A DNA stretch of 64,000 bases from Sporolactobacillus sp. THM7-7 (GCF_004153225.1 NZ_SEMB01000013.1:1-64000), one strand, 5' to 3'; counted from the stretch's first letter, positions 9,155 through 19,591 are shown. A program made the numbers and translations. Notes: a model not told the origin generated them from the sequence alone.

Positions 9155-9517
9155 ACAAAGCCAGTGACGAAGAGGTTCTGCCGGTTTGCGGCCAAAGAGA
9201 GGGAGCGCCAGAGGCTGAAAGCGATCCCGGTACAAGCTCCGGCAGACGGACACTTCCGAGGTGTTTTCCTGAACGCGGGTGATGGCGAAGAGCGAGCGCC
9301 GATTCTGCTCTCTCCATCTATGTAGTCGCGCCATTAGGGAAGATCGTTCGCCGGGCGTTAACCGGAATGAGAGGAAGCATTAATGAATACCGGTTCGTAA
9401 AAGGACTGTTTTTACGGATTTTTCGACCGTCGTCTTAATAATGCTTCAATTTTGGGTGGCACCGCGAATACTGATGATTCGTCCCTTGTTCGTCGATTGA
9501 CGGACAAGGGTTTTTTT
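9155..9517 (+). promoter_or_regulatory. T-box riboswitch (His) controlling hisS-aspS
   Basis: The leader ends with the T-box sequence TGGGTGGCACCGCG at 9453-9466, whose bulge pairs with the tRNA acceptor end, followed by a terminator at 9483-9517. Upstream, an AGAGAGGGAGC...AGGCTGAAAGC stretch resembles Stem I. A CAC histidine codon at 9251-9253, followed by TTCCGAG, fits the specifier loop. Uncharged tRNA-His would bind and stabilise the antiterminator, turning on hisS and aspS. The exact 5' end and the specifier assignment are inferred; the T-box motif and terminator are seen directly. The region holds no plausible protein gene. Confidence 0.9.
9483..9517 (+). terminator. T-box attenuator terminator before hisS
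   Basis: CCCTTGTTCGTC (9483-9494) pairs with GACGGACAAGGG (9499-9510), then seven T. Its 5' arm competes with the antiterminator formed by the T-box. Confidence 0.85.
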
Positions 9518-9548
9518 AAATATAGACGATCAGAAGGAGGATACGTTT

Positions 9549-10814
9549 TTGTTGATACAAATACCTCGCGGAACCTATGACGTCTTGCCGGAGGAATCAG
9601 GCGTCTGGCAAAAAATAGAAGAGACGGCCAGAGAGGTCTGCTCCCTGTTCAACTATAAGGAAATGCGAACACCAATTTTTGAATCCACCGATTTGTTTCA
9701 AAGGGGTGTGGGCGACACCACCGATATCGTTCAAAAAGAAATGTATAATTTTAAAGACAGAGGAGATCGGGATCTGACACTGCGGCCGGAAGGAACGGCT
9801 TCTTTTGTTCGGGCCTATGTCGAACATAAAATGTTCGGCCTCCCCAGTCAGCCGCAGAAACTGTACTATATCGGTCCGATGTTCCGCTACGAACGTCCGC
9901 AGTCGGGAAGAACGCGTCAGTTCACGCAGTTCGGCGTCGAAGCGCTCGGGTCGGACGATCCGTCCATAGATGCGGAAGTCATTGCGCTGGCTATAACGTT
10001 CTATCGGAAGCTCGGTCTGAAAAAGTTGAAACTGGTGCTGAACAGCCTCGGCGATCCGGAGAGCCGGGCGGCGTACCGTCAGGCGCTGATTGCTCACTTC
10101 AAACCGTCTATTCATGAATTCTGTGACGATTGCCAGAGCCGCCTGGAGAAAAATCCGCTGCGCATTCTCGATTGCAAGGAGGACCACGATCACCCGCTGA
10201 TGGGGACGGCACCGTCGATTCTTGATTTTCTGACGGACGCATCAAAAGATTATTTTGAAAAAGTCAAGGTGACTCTGGACGAGATGGGCATCCCGTATGA
10301 ACTGGATCCGACGCTTGTCCGGGGACTGGATTACTACAATCATACGACTTTCGAGATTATGGGGGCGAGCAGAGGCGCGATTTCCACGCTGACCGGGGGC
10401 GGCAGATACAATGGTCTTGTCCGCGATCTCGGCGGCCCGGAGACGCCGGGCGTCGGCTTTGCCCTGAGTATTGAACGGCTATTGATTGCATTAGAAACCG
10501 AGGAAGTGGCGCTCAATCAAGAAACGGCGCTGGACTGCTTTATTGCTGCGATCGGCGAACCGGCACACCGAAAGGCTCCGGTCCTGCTTCAGGAGCTGCG
10601 CGGGGCCGGGATTCGTGCAGACAAAGATTACATGAATCGAAAGGTGAAAGCGCAGTTCAGGCAGGCCGACCGCGATCGCGCGAAGTTTGTTGTCGTGATC
10701 GGCGATGACGAATTGGCGGCGCAGTCGGCGAATGTGAAAAATATGACCGACGGCTCGCAGGTAACCGTACCGTTTGAGAATCTAACGGACTATCTAAAAT
10801 CAAAGATCGACTGA
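9549..10814 (+). CDS. hisS: Histidyl-tRNA synthetase
   Basis: HisRS charges tRNA-His. It is a class II synthetase of 421 residues with motif 1 near PRGTYDVLP, motif 2 RYERPQSGRTRQFTQ, the histidine-binding LVRGLDYYNHTTFE segment, motif 3 (GVGFALSIERL) and a C-terminal anticodon-binding domain. Translation starts at a TTG, 9549 or the adjacent TTG at 9552, 8 bases after AGGAGG (9535-9540). It heads a two-gene operon with aspS (14-base gap) under a His T-box. Confidence 0.96.
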   Translation: MLIQIPRGTYDVLPEESGVWQKIEETAREVCSLFNYKEMRTPIFESTDLFQRGVGDTTDIVQKEMYNFKDRGDRDLTLRPEGTASFVRAYVEHKMFGLPSQPQKLYYIGPMFRYERPQSGRTRQFTQFGVEALGSDDPSIDAEVIALAITFYRKLGLKKLKLVLNSLGDPESRAAYRQALIAHFKPSIHEFCDDCQSRLEKNPLRILDCKEDHDHPLMGTAPSILDFLTDASKDYFEKVKVTLDEMGIPYELDPTLVRGLDYYNHTTFEIMGASRGAISTLTGGGRYNGLVRDLGGPETPGVGFALSIERLLIALETEEVALNQETALDCFIAAIGEPAHRKAPVLLQELRGAGIRADKDYMNRKVKAQFRQADRDRAKFVVVIGDDELAAQSANVKNMTDGSQVTVPFENLTDYLKSKID

Positions 10815-10828
10815 TGGGGTGACATTCA

Positions 10829-12601
10829 ATGTATCGAAATGCACATTGCGGCGAACTGACAGAGGAGATGGCCGGAAAAAAGGTTGTTCTGGCCGGATGG
10901 GTTCAGAAACGCAGAGATCTTGGCGGGGTGATTTTTATCGATCTGCGCGACCGTTCCGGTATCGTCCAGATTGTATTCAATCCAAAAGTGTCCCAAGAAG
11001 CGTGGAACACGGCAGACAAGGTGCGCAGCGAGTATTGCGTCTCCGTAACGGGTGAAGTCATAAAGCGCGATCCCGAAGCGGTTAACGAAAAAATCAAGAC
11101 CGGCCGTATCGAAGTGATGATCAGCGACATTACGGTTCTAAATCAATCGAAAACTCCTCCGTTTCCGATTGAGGATAATATCGAAGCGTCGGAAGACATT
11201 CGTCTGAAATACAGGTACCTTGACTTGCGGCGCCCGGAAATGCTGGAGACATTCAAAATGCGCAACCGGGTGACTCATACGCTGCGCCGTTTTCTCGACG
11301 AGCGTGGTTTTATGGATATGGAAACGCCAATATTGACGAAAAGCACACCGGAAGGCGCCCGTGATTATCTCGTCCCAAGCCGCGTCCATCCCGGATCGTT
11401 TTATGCCCTGCCGCAGTCCCCGCAGCTGTTCAAACAGCTCCTGATGGCTTCCGGAATTGAAAAATATTATCAGATCGCCCGCTGCTTCCGTGACGAAGAC
11501 TTGCGCGCCGACCGGCAGCCGGAATTTACCCAAGTGGATATTGAAATGTCCTTTTTTGAGAAAGAGCCTTTTATGGCGCTGATCGAAGAGATGCTGGCTC
11601 ATCTAGTGAAAGAAGTCAAAGGTATCGAGATTCCTCGGCCGTTCAAGAGGCTCACCTATGCGGAGGCTATGTCCGTGTATGGTACGGATAAGCCGGACAC
11701 ACGATTCGGCCTGAAACTGATCGATCTGACGGATATTGCTGCAGACAGCACACTTAAAGTATTTAAAGAGGTTCAGGAGAAAGGCGGTCTGGTGAAAGCG
11801 ATCAACGCGAAGGGGCAGGCGCCCAACTTCTCCCGCAAACAGGTGGATGAGGATTTGCGGGCGATTGTGACGCCCCACGGGGCAAAAGGGCTGGCATGGC
11901 TGAAGGTTGAGGAGAACGGAATGAAAGGTCCGATCGCCAAGTTTTTCGATGAATCGCTGACCGCGCGGATCATCGATCGGACAAACGCCGAACCCGGAGA
12001 TTTGCTGCTGTTTGTCGCCGATAACAAAAAAATTGTTGAAGAAAGCCTCGGCGCTCTCAGACTGCACTTAGGCAAGACGCTTCATCTGATCGACGAATCC
12101 GTCTTTCATTTTCTTTGGGTCACGGAATTTCCGCTTCTTTCGTACAGCGAAGAGGAACACCGCTATGTTGCTGAGCATCATCCGTTTACCATGCCGGTTC
12201 GGGAAGACATGGAAAAAATCGAAAGCGATCCGGCGAGTGTCCGCGCCCAATCCTATGATGTCGTGCTTAATGGATACGAACTGGGCAGCGGTTCCGAGAG
12301 AATCTGCAATCACGAATTGCAGGAATACATGTTTCGAGTGCTCGGTTTTTCCAAAGAACGAGCGGAAAAACAGTTCGGTTTCCTGATGGATGCCTTCGAA
12401 TATGGTACCCCGCCACATGGAGGGATCGCGCTTGGCATCGACCGGATCGTCATGATTCTCGCCGGACGCTCCAGTCTGCGCGACACGATTGCCTTTCCAA
12501 AGACGGCAAGTGCTTCGGATCTGTTAACCCACGCGCCAAGCGAAGTCAGCCAGCAGCAGCTGGACGAACTGCACCTGGATGTAGCCAGCTTGTTGAAATA
12601 A
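10829..12601 (+). CDS. aspS: Aspartyl-tRNA synthetase
   Basis: AspRS charges tRNA-Asp. The 590-residue class IIb enzyme has an N-terminal OB-fold anticodon domain ([19 protein letters not shown]), class II motif 1 and 2 ([16 protein letters not shown]), the bacterial GAD insertion in the middle, and motif 3 (GIALGIDRI). The N-terminal domain and GAD insertion make it a bacterial-type enzyme; discriminating or non-discriminating behaviour toward tRNA-Asn cannot be told by eye. It is co-transcribed with hisS and so placed under the His T-box. The 6S RNA gene follows. Confidence 0.96.
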   Translation: MYRNAHCGELTEEMAGKKVVLAGWVQKRRDLGGVIFIDLRDRSGIVQIVFNPKVSQEAWNTADKVRSEYCVSVTGEVIKRDPEAVNEKIKTGRIEVMISDITVLNQSKTPPFPIEDNIEASEDIRLKYRYLDLRRPEMLETFKMRNRVTHTLRRFLDERGFMDMETPILTKSTPEGARDYLVPSRVHPGSFYALPQSPQLFKQLLMASGIEKYYQIARCFRDEDLRADRQPEFTQVDIEMSFFEKEPFMALIEEMLAHLVKEVKGIEIPRPFKRLTYAEAMSVYGTDKPDTRFGLKLIDLTDIAADSTLKVFKEVQEKGGLVKAINAKGQAPNFSRKQVDEDLRAIVTPHGAKGLAWLKVEENGMKGPIAKFFDESLTARIIDRTNAEPGDLLLFVADNKKIVEESLGALRLHLGKTLHLIDESVFHFLWVTEFPLLSYSEEEHRYVAEHHPFTMPVREDMEKIESDPASVRAQSYDVVLNGYELGSGSERICNHELQEYMFRVLGFSKERAEKQFGFLMDAFEYGTPPHGGIALGIDRIVMILAGRSSLRDTIAFPKTASASDLLTHAPSEVSQQQLDELHLDVASLLK

Positions 12602-12635
12602 CGGTGAGGTGCCGCTTTGAAATGGTCATTCATGA

Positions 12636-12664
12636 TTGATTCACGTTTTCTTTTGTGGTAAAAT
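12636..12664 (+). promoter_or_regulatory. Promoter of 6S RNA
   Basis: TTGATT (12636-12641), 17-bp spacer, TAAAAT (12659-12664), placing a start within a few bases of the predicted 5' end of the 6S RNA. Confidence 0.65.
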
Positions 12665-12678
12665 AAATACAGATGAAT

Positions 12679-12869
12679 AAAGAGTCCTGAAGTGTTAGTC
12701 GAAAGTCGATATGTTTTGACCGAACATTTTTTGAAAGGGAGCCTGGACGTTTTCGCTGGACGCGCACGCCCGGAATCGGGAAGCGGAGAAAGTGAAACAG
12801 GGCACCCACCTGCCGGAGAGCGGGTTTCAAAGCGACGGCTTAGCAACGGCACATTTGGGGCTCTTTCTA
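12679..12869 (+). ncRNA. ssrS: 6S RNA
   Basis: 6S RNA binds sigma-A RNA polymerase and dampens housekeeping promoters in stationary phase. The 5' sequence AAAGAGTCCTGAAGTGTTAG resembles the start of B. subtilis 6S-1 (BsrA), and it lies directly after aspS as bsrA does. The ends close a stem: AAAGAGTCC (12679-12687) with GGGCTCTTT (12858-12866, one G-U). The length of about 190 nt is right for the family, and no protein ORF of quality overlaps. Exact ends and the central bubble were not modelled. Confidence 0.85.
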
Positions 12870-12885
12870 TTTGTAAAAATGGATG

Positions 12886-12936
12886 AAACGGCCGGGAAGA
12901 GGCGGGTGAGCGCCTCTTCCCGGCCGTTTGATTTTT
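12886..12936 (+). terminator. Long terminator hairpin after 6S RNA
   Basis: A 19-base perfect stem: AAACGGCCGGGAAGAGGCG (12886-12904) and CGCCTCTTCCCGGCCGTTT (12911-12929), then GATTTTTATTT. It is strong enough to stop transcription from aspS and 6S RNA. Confidence 0.85.
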
Positions 12937-12941
12937 ATTTA

Positions 12942-13095
12942 TGAGGATGTTCGAACAGTCTGGGAAAAATGGCTGCCCGATCTCAACGCCCGCTTGATTT
13001 TGTACGCTTCACATACAGGCGTTGGACGCACAGGCAGCTAAAGCCGTGCTTCCTCGACATTTCTCGGCCTTTTGGTCCTTCTTCTGAAACATGGC
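12942..13095 (+). repeat. Interspersed repeat family 1, copy A
   Basis: Starts with GAGGATGTTCGAACAGTC and TGGGAAAAATGGCTGCCCGATCTC-like sequence, then a GTACGCTT...ACGC middle and CTTCCTCGACATTTCTCGGC. It aligns along its length with copies at 31974-32125 (same strand) and, reversed, at 18311-18420 and 42709-42812. It fills the space between the 6S terminator and the 3' end of comC. No coding potential recognised. Confidence 0.65.
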
Positions 13096-13116
13096 TTTTC
13101 CAAGTTTTTCTTAAAA

Positions 13117-13875
13117 TCAGGTAATGAAACGAAAGTAGGCGTCCAGAAGTGCATCGCCGAAGAAAAAGGCGGTGACCATCCCGGGAGCGATGAAGGGGAC
13201 GAATGGGATTGGCTGCCTCCGTTTTATTCTCCCGGTCAGGAGGCCGGCCATCCCGATCAGCGCGCCATAAAGGGTAGAAAAGAAGAAACCGAGCAGTATC
13301 AGCTTTGAGCCGACAAGCAGGCCCATAGCCGCAAACAGCTTGACATCCCCGCCGCCGATTCCGCCCCGGCTTAAGACGGCCATTATCGCCGGCAGGCCGA
13401 AGCCGACGGCGGATCCTAAAGCCGCATCCCACCATGGGTCCAACCGGAATATCGTGCGAAACAGGGCAAAGAGAACAAGAAAGAAGAGCACAATCCGGTC
13501 TGGAATGATCATTTTTGACAGATCGGTGACTAGCACAATCATTAAAAGGGAGGAGAGCAGACAGCCCGCCAGCATCTCCCCGGCGGATGCGGCGTTCTGA
13601 AAGCTGAGGAGAAAGAGCAGCCCGGTCGACGCCTCGACGATCGGATAAATCGGGGAAATCTTTCGACGGCATGTCCGGCATCGTCCGCGGAGCATAAGGT
13701 AAGAGAAAACCGGCACCAGATCGAGCCAAGGGAGCCGCTGACCGCAGGAAGGGCAGCGGGAAGGCGGGAACATAATCGATTGTCCCTCCGTACTGCGGAG
13801 GCCGACGACATTGTAGAAAGAGCCAAGGACAAGACCGAGAATGAAGACATAAATATTCATAAGAAAAGACGTCAT
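13117..13875 (-). CDS. comC: Type IV prepilin peptidase ComC
   Basis: ComC cleaves the leader of, and N-methylates, the pilin-like ComG proteins of the DNA-uptake pseudopilus. The 252-residue integral membrane protein has N-terminal peptidase_A24 methylase region with two CxxC pairs (CPSCGQ, CRTCRR) binding zinc, and the two catalytic aspartates in VTDLSKMIIPDR and GGGDVKLFAAMG. The start at 13875 has AAAAGGA at suitable spacing; the ATG at 13884 lies against that site. In B. subtilis comC sits elsewhere, next to folC, so here it has been relocated between 6S RNA and rsfA. Confidence 0.93.
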   Translation of the reverse strand: MTSFLMNIYVFILGLVLGSFYNVVGLRSTEGQSIMFPPSRCPSCGQRLPWLDLVPVFSYLMLRGRCRTCRRKISPIYPIVEASTGLLFLLSFQNAASAGEMLAGCLLSSLLMIVLVTDLSKMIIPDRIVLFFLVLFALFRTIFRLDPWWDAALGSAVGFGLPAIMAVLSRGGIGGGDVKLFAAMGLLVGSKLILLGFFFSTLYGALIGMAGLLTGRIKRRQPIPFVPFIAPGMVTAFFFGDALLDAYFRFIT

Positions 13876-14021
13876 ACGCTTCATTCCTTTTCGGGTTTTA
13901 TGAATGACTGATTGTAAACCGGGATTTGAGAATAGTAAGAGAAAAAGGCTATGAAAAGATTTAGAAGAATTAGGAAGAATACTTTAATTTTACAGGAATA
14001 TATTTTCGCATGCAATAGATA

Positions 14022-14060
14022 TAAAAAATGAAACAGCTGCGAGAAACATCGCAGCTGTTT
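14022..14060 (-). terminator. Terminator after rsfA
   Basis: On the minus strand AAACAGCTGCG (plus 14060-14050) pairs with CGCAGCTGTTT (14041-14031), followed by CATTTTTTAT. It lies just past the rsfA stop and separates it from comC. Confidence 0.8.
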
Positions 14061-14086
14061 TAAAAGTTTTTTGAATGCGATATAGA

Positions 14087-14773
14087 TTATTTTGCGACTT
14101 TTTCCAGATTGCCATTCTGGTCCATTTTAAACGTGGCTCCCTGATTATCTTGGTCCTGAAAGGCGACCATTCTCCTGGCTCGATCCATGATGCCGATCAG
14201 CGCCTGATAGTCATCTTCCACCGTCTGCTGCCGGCTCTGAAGCGCCTCGATTTCACGCTTCATATCTTCAACCTGACGTTTCAAAAGGCCGTTTTCCTCT
14301 TTCAGATGCTGGTTCTCCTGTTCCAGGCGATTCCCGGCTGCACCGTTTATTTGAAGAGACTGCAGGTAGTCAATCACGTCGGCCATCTCTATTTGATGAT
14401 CCGTTTTGCGCATAATCGTGACGGTATCGTCGGAAGACACTTGTTCGCCGGTCCCTTCCAATGCGGCCGGATCCGTGACGTGGACCGTTTCCGTAAGGGG
14501 GGGATGAGCGATCGGCCGGCCCGTTTTCTTTTGCCGCTCGGCCCGTTTTTTCTGCTTGCGTTGTTTTTTTGCTATTTCAATCGCTTGCTCATATTTCTTA
14601 CGTACGATCGCGTTCCAGCGAAATCCGCATGCGGCGCCCGTTCGATTTAAACGGTCGCCGACCTCTTCAAAGGCTTCAAGCTGAGTGCTGCCTTCGCGAA
14701 TATGCCGGAGGACGGTTTCTGCCAGAAGCAGGTCGTCTTCATGCGACCAGGCGTCTTGTCTCACTTTTGTCAT
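14087..14773 (-). CDS. rsfA: RsfA-family prespore transcription factor
   Basis: A 228-residue SANT/Myb-like DNA-binding protein. The N-terminus (RQDAWSHEDDLLLAETVLRHI, then GFRWNAIVRKKY) is the signature of the B. subtilis RsfA/YlbO family; RsfA modulates the sigma-F regulon in the forespore. A basic KKQRKQKKRAERQKK stretch and a long coiled coil (about residues 130-200, LEQENQHLKEENGLLKRQV) follow. The start at 14773 has AAGGAGATG with good spacing; the reading frame stays open 36 codons upstream without a better site. Which paralogue (RsfA or YlbO) it matches cannot be told. Confidence 0.85.
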   Translation of the reverse strand: MTKVRQDAWSHEDDLLLAETVLRHIREGSTQLEAFEEVGDRLNRTGAACGFRWNAIVRKKYEQAIEIAKKQRKQKKRAERQKKTGRPIAHPPLTETVHVTDPAALEGTGEQVSSDDTVTIMRKTDHQIEMADVIDYLQSLQINGAAGNRLEQENQHLKEENGLLKRQVEDMKREIEALQSRQQTVEDDYQALIGIMDRARRMVAFQDQDNQGATFKMDQNGNLEKVAK

Positions 14774-14980
14774 AGCGTCATCTCCTTCTTGCATTCTTCT
14801 GTTCTGTAAGAAGGATTGACAACTTGAAAGATTTTTATACACAGCTTTTGTTTTTACAGAGTAAGAGAAAGAGGGGATCATTCAAGCGATTTTTACGCGG
14901 CTTTCCATCCGGATTTCGCATGATCCGAATGAATTTCCCGACGATTCAAGCCGGCTTTCATTAGGGTCGCTATGCGGATT

Positions 14981-16348
14981 TTACGATTCTCCCTGAAATG
15001 ACCCTTTCCTCTGTTTGACTTCCCGGTCCCGTCTGGCAAAATAGTCCAGTCTTTTTAAAATGGTTTTCTCATAGCCTCGCGGGGAAGGATGATAGAATGT
15101 TTTCGCCTGAAGGTGTTCCGGCAAGTAATCCTGCGGCACATAGCCGCCTTCAAAGTCATGCGGATAGAGATAGCCTTTGCCGTGGCCGAGTCCTTTCGCC
15201 CCCTTATAATGGGCGTCGCGCAGATGGAGCGGGACCTCGCCGGTTTTTTCGTGTTTTACCGCAGAGAGGGCCTGGTCGATGCCGATAACCGCGGCGTTGC
15301 TTTTCGGAGCGGTCGCTACATACAGAGCCGCTTCCGCAAGCGGGATGCGTGCTTCGGGAAGGCCGATGAATGTGACCGCGGTCACGGCGGCATTGGCAAC
15401 AAGCAAAGCGTTCGGATCGGCCAAACCGACGTCTTCAGCGGCATGAATGAAAATTCGCCGAGCGATGAATTTCGGATCTTCTCCGGCCGTAATCATTTTA
15501 GCGAGCCAGTAAAGGGTCGCGTTCGAGTCGGAGCCGCGCATGCTTTTGATGAAAGCCGAAACCGTGTCGTAGTGATTGTCTCCTTTTTTGTCGTATTGCA
15601 GTACTTTTTCCTGAATCGATTCTTCGGCCACACCGAGATCGATATGAATCACGCCGTCTTTGTCCGGATCGGTTGTCAGCACGGCCAGCTCCAGAGCGTG
15701 AAGCGCCGATCGGCTGTCGCCGCCCGCTGCCTGGACAAGATGATCGATCGCGTCATTGTCCGCATGGATGGGATAGCTGCCGTATCCGCGTTCCTTATCC
15801 GCCAGAGCGTTCAAAAGGATCTTGCGGATATCGTCTTCAGAAAGGGGGACGAAGCGGAAAAGCCGGGAACGCGACAGAAGCGCCGGATTAATTTCAAACA
15901 TCGGACTTTCGGTGGTGGCACCGATCAGGATAATGCTTCCTTTTTCCACCGAAGGAAGAAGGGCATCCTGCTGGCTTTTATTAAACCGGTGAATTTCATC
16001 AATAAACAAAATCGTTCTCTGCTGATCAAACTTGAGCCGATCTTCCGCCCCGGCGATGATTTTCCTTAAATCGCCGACACCCGATGTAACGGCGTTCAAT
16101 TGTTCAAAATAAGCCGAGGTCGTTCGGGCAATAATGTGAGCAAGTGTCGTTTTGCCCGTGCCTGGGGGGCCGAAAAAGATCATCGGCGTCAGCTTGTCCG
16201 CCTGAATGGCCCGTCGCAGCAGCCGGCCCGGGCCGACGATCTGTTCCTGACCGACAAATTCATCGAGCGTTTCCGGACGCATCCGGTCGGCAAGAGGGCG
16301 TGCTCCCTTTGGTTTATGTTCATCGGATGGAAAATCGAAAAGGTCCAT
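14981..16348 (-). CDS. rarA: Replication-associated recombination protein A (AAA ATPase)
   Basis: RarA (MgsA, B. subtilis YrvN) is a AAA+ clamp-loader-like ATPase acting at stalled forks. The 455-residue protein has Walker A GPPGTGKTT, Walker B LFIDEIHRF, sensor motifs (GATTESPMFEIN, SRSRLFRF) and the C-terminal tetramerisation domain with GLPEARIPLAEAALYVA. The ATG at 16348 begins MDLFDF and has AAAGGATG upstream; the frame is open to 16516 but those residues (very Lys/Phe-rich) do not fit the family. It is divergent from cymR across about 360 bp, in which I see no gene. Confidence 0.94.
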   Translation of the reverse strand: MDLFDFPSDEHKPKGARPLADRMRPETLDEFVGQEQIVGPGRLLRRAIQADKLTPMIFFGPPGTGKTTLAHIIARTTSAYFEQLNAVTSGVGDLRKIIAGAEDRLKFDQQRTILFIDEIHRFNKSQQDALLPSVEKGSIILIGATTESPMFEINPALLSRSRLFRFVPLSEDDIRKILLNALADKERGYGSYPIHADNDAIDHLVQAAGGDSRSALHALELAVLTTDPDKDGVIHIDLGVAEESIQEKVLQYDKKGDNHYDTVSAFIKSMRGSDSNATLYWLAKMITAGEDPKFIARRIFIHAAEDVGLADPNALLVANAAVTAVTFIGLPEARIPLAEAALYVATAPKSNAAVIGIDQALSAVKHEKTGEVPLHLRDAHYKGAKGLGHGKGYLYPHDFEGGYVPQDYLPEHLQAKTFYHPSPRGYEKTILKRLDYFARRDREVKQRKGSFQGES

Positions 16349-16714
16349 CCACGGATCATCCTTTCCTAATTGGAATGCTGAAGAACAGATGAAGAAAAAC
16401 TTGCCGGTTGGCAAGTCTTTGACACAGCCAGAGGCTTCGTTTTTCCGATTCTGTTTTCCGCTGAAATCTTTTATCCCTTGTTTACGTATAAAAAAGGCAG
16501 GGAAAGCGTGCATCAAAGCTTGTTTTCGTCTATAATAACTTAGAGTCTAATCCTATTTTAGCACATTCGATCGCGCTTCACTCGAATGAAGCTGCGGTTA
16601 GCGTTCCCCGCAAGACGAAAAAACAACGAGAGACAGGCCTTCCTGTCATGAAACCCATAAACTTCCTGGAAGCAAGTGGTTATTTGTGGTTTTGAATAAG
16701 AAGAGGTGGCTAAT

Positions 16715-17137
16715 ATGAAAATATCGACAAAGGGGCGCTATGGTCTGACAATCATGATGGCTCTTGCCAAGAATAAGGGAAGAGGTCCTCTTTCTTTAAA
16801 AGCGATCGCCAATGAGCACAATTTGTCGGAACACTATCTGGAACAGCTGATCGCTCCGCTGCGCAATGCCGGGCTGGTCAACAGCATCCGAGGGGCGTAC
16901 GGAGGCTATGTGCTGGCCAAAACGCCGAGCGAGATCACGGCGGCCGATGTCATCCGTGTCCTTGAGGGACCGATTCAGCCGGTCGAGGTAATGGAAGATG
17001 ATGATCCGGCTAAGCGCGAGCTTTGGATAAAAATTCGAGACGCGGTGAAAGACGTTCTCCAAGGGACGACGCTTGACGATCTGATTCATTTTGATTCCGA
17101 TCCCCAGGTTCAGGATCAGGATATGTTCTATATATAA
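16715..17137 (+). CDS. cymR: Rrf2-family cysteine metabolism repressor CymR
   Basis: A 140-residue winged-helix regulator. It starts with MKISTKGRYGLTIMMALAK and contains LSEHYLEQLIAPLRNAGLVNSIRGAYGGY, the Rrf2 helix-turn-helix and wing. It has no Fe-S cysteines, which fits CymR rather than IscR. In B. subtilis CymR with CysK represses cysteine and sulfur genes and lies before the same desulfurase gene. The start at 16715 follows AAGAGGTGG; an upstream in-frame GTG at 16706 is inside that site. The gap to iscS is 18 bases, so they form one unit. Confidence 0.92.
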   Translation: MKISTKGRYGLTIMMALAKNKGRGPLSLKAIANEHNLSEHYLEQLIAPLRNAGLVNSIRGAYGGYVLAKTPSEITAADVIRVLEGPIQPVEVMEDDDPAKRELWIKIRDAVKDVLQGTTLDDLIHFDSDPQVQDQDMFYI

Positions 17138-17155
17138 AACACAGGAGGCAGGAGC

Positions 17156-18301
17156 ATGGATCCGATCTATCTCGATCATGCCGCAACAACACCGATTGAT
17201 CCGAAAGTACTGGATGTGATGACGGAAGCATATAAGAAGGTGATCGGCAACGCGTCGAGTATCCACTCATTCGGCAGAGCCGCCCGAAAAGTCGTCGATG
17301 ACGCCCGTAGCGTGATTGCCCGGTCGATTGGCGCAAGGGAACGGGAAATCGTCTTTACAAGCGGTGGAACCGAGGGCGACAATATGGCGCTTATTGGCGC
17401 CGCACTTGCCCGCCGGAAAAATGGGAAGCATATTATTACGACTAGAGTGGAGCACCACGCCGTTTTCAGGACGTGCGAATACCTGGCTTCGCTCGGCTTC
17501 GATGTGGATTATCTGAATGTGGACCGAACGGGGAGAATCTCGATTGCCGATTTAAAAAAGAAATTGAGAGACGATACAATTCTTGTCAGCGTCATGTACG
17601 GTAATAACGAAGTCGGCACGATTCAGCCGATTCGGGAGATCGCCCATCTTCTTGCGCCGCATCAGGCGCTTTTTCACACCGACGCGGTTCAGGCGTTCGG
17701 CACGGTCGATATAGATGTCAAAGATACCCCGATCGATCTATTAACGATGACAGGGCATAAGATCGGCGGACCAAAGGGCATCGGCTTCATTTATATCCGC
17801 GATGGCGTATCCCTCGTATCGGTCGCTCACGGCGGAGATCAGGAACGCAAGCGCCGGGCGGGTACGCAGAACGTGCCGGCCATTGCGGGACTTGGAAAGG
17901 CCGTGGAACTGGTGCGCGAACATTTGCCGGAGCGGATTGCCGCTTATCTTGGCGAACGCCGGCTGCTCCTGAAGACGCTGGACGAGGAGCATGTCCGTTA
18001 TCAGGTTAACGGGAACAGCGACCATTTTCTTCCGCAGGTACTCAATCTGTATTTTCCGGGGACGAATGTGGAAACACTTCTGACAAAGCTCGATCTTGCC
18101 GGTGTCGCCGTTTCGAGCGGATCGGCATGCACGGCCGGATCGGTCGAGCCGTCGCACGTTCTGAATGCGATGTTCGGCAATGGCGCTCCGGAGACAAAGA
18201 GTTCGTTAAGAATCAGCTTTGGACGGGGACTGACACCGGATCAGATTAGACAGGCCGGAAAGATTATCGCAACTTCTGTCAACGAATTGGTCAGCCTGTA
18301 A
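17156..18301 (+). CDS. iscS: Cysteine desulfurase (IscS/NifS family, YrvO-like)
   Basis: A PLP enzyme that takes sulfur from cysteine as a persulfide. The 381-residue sequence has YLDHAATTP at the N-terminus, the PLP lysine in TMTGHKIGGPKG (K202), and the persulfide cysteine in SSGSACTAGS (C325) on the long active-site loop. Its place before mnmA, as in B. subtilis yrvO-mnmA, indicates it supplies sulfur for tRNA 2-thiouridine. Cys-poor group I NifS-like features match. The 156-bp gap to mnmA holds a family 1 repeat instead of the usual close coupling. Confidence 0.95.
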   Translation: MDPIYLDHAATTPIDPKVLDVMTEAYKKVIGNASSIHSFGRAARKVVDDARSVIARSIGAREREIVFTSGGTEGDNMALIGAALARRKNGKHIITTRVEHHAVFRTCEYLASLGFDVDYLNVDRTGRISIADLKKKLRDDTILVSVMYGNNEVGTIQPIREIAHLLAPHQALFHTDAVQAFGTVDIDVKDTPIDLLTMTGHKIGGPKGIGFIYIRDGVSLVSVAHGGDQERKRRAGTQNVPAIAGLGKAVELVREHLPERIAAYLGERRLLLKTLDEEHVRYQVNGNSDHFLPQVLNLYFPGTNVETLLTKLDLAGVAVSSGSACTAGSVEPSHVLNAMFGNGAPETKSSLRISFGRGLTPDQIRQAGKIIATSVNELVSL

Positions 18302-18310
18302 AGTATAGAG

Positions 18311-18420
18311 GAGAAAAAGGGCAGGGAAGGCCGAGAAAGTGGCTGCCTGCGCGTTCACGCGAGGAGCGGAAAAACAGGCTGACAAAGAGATCGGGTAGTT
18401 TTCCCCAAACTTTTTTAAAC
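18311..18420 (-). repeat. Interspersed repeat family 1, copy C (reversed)
   Basis: Read on the minus strand it runs AAGTTTGGGGAAAACTACCC, GATCTCTTTGTCAGCC, CCGCTCCTCGCGTGAACGCG, then CACTTTCTCGGCCTTCC. It matches the GGGAAAAAT-GATCTC-CCGCTCC-TTTCTCG blocks of copies A, B and D. It is inserted between iscS and mnmA. Confidence 0.55.
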
Positions 18421-18430
18421 GTTTCCATAA

Positions 18431-19591
<1,161 letters not shown>

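Noticed and set aside
9050-9334. Small ORFs on both strands in the hisS leader
   Set aside because: They lie in the T-box RNA and lack ribosome sites and family resemblance.
12983-13729. Minus-strand ORF of 248 codons overlapping comC in another frame
   Set aside because: comC in the neighbouring frame has zinc cysteines and catalytic Asp residues; this frame is Arg/Pro-rich noise.
13952-14032. 26-codon ORF starting MKRFRRIRKN upstream of comC
   Set aside because: The spacing from AAAAGG is only 2-3 bases, it is AT-rich, and it runs into the rsfA terminator.
15089-16069. Plus-strand ORF of 326 codons opposite rarA
   Set aside because: rarA has intact AAA motifs; the antisense frame resembles no family.
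16632-16649. Hairpin GACAGG-CCTT-CCTGTC before cymR
   Set aside because: A 6-bp stem this short is expected by chance, and no binding motif is known to fit it.
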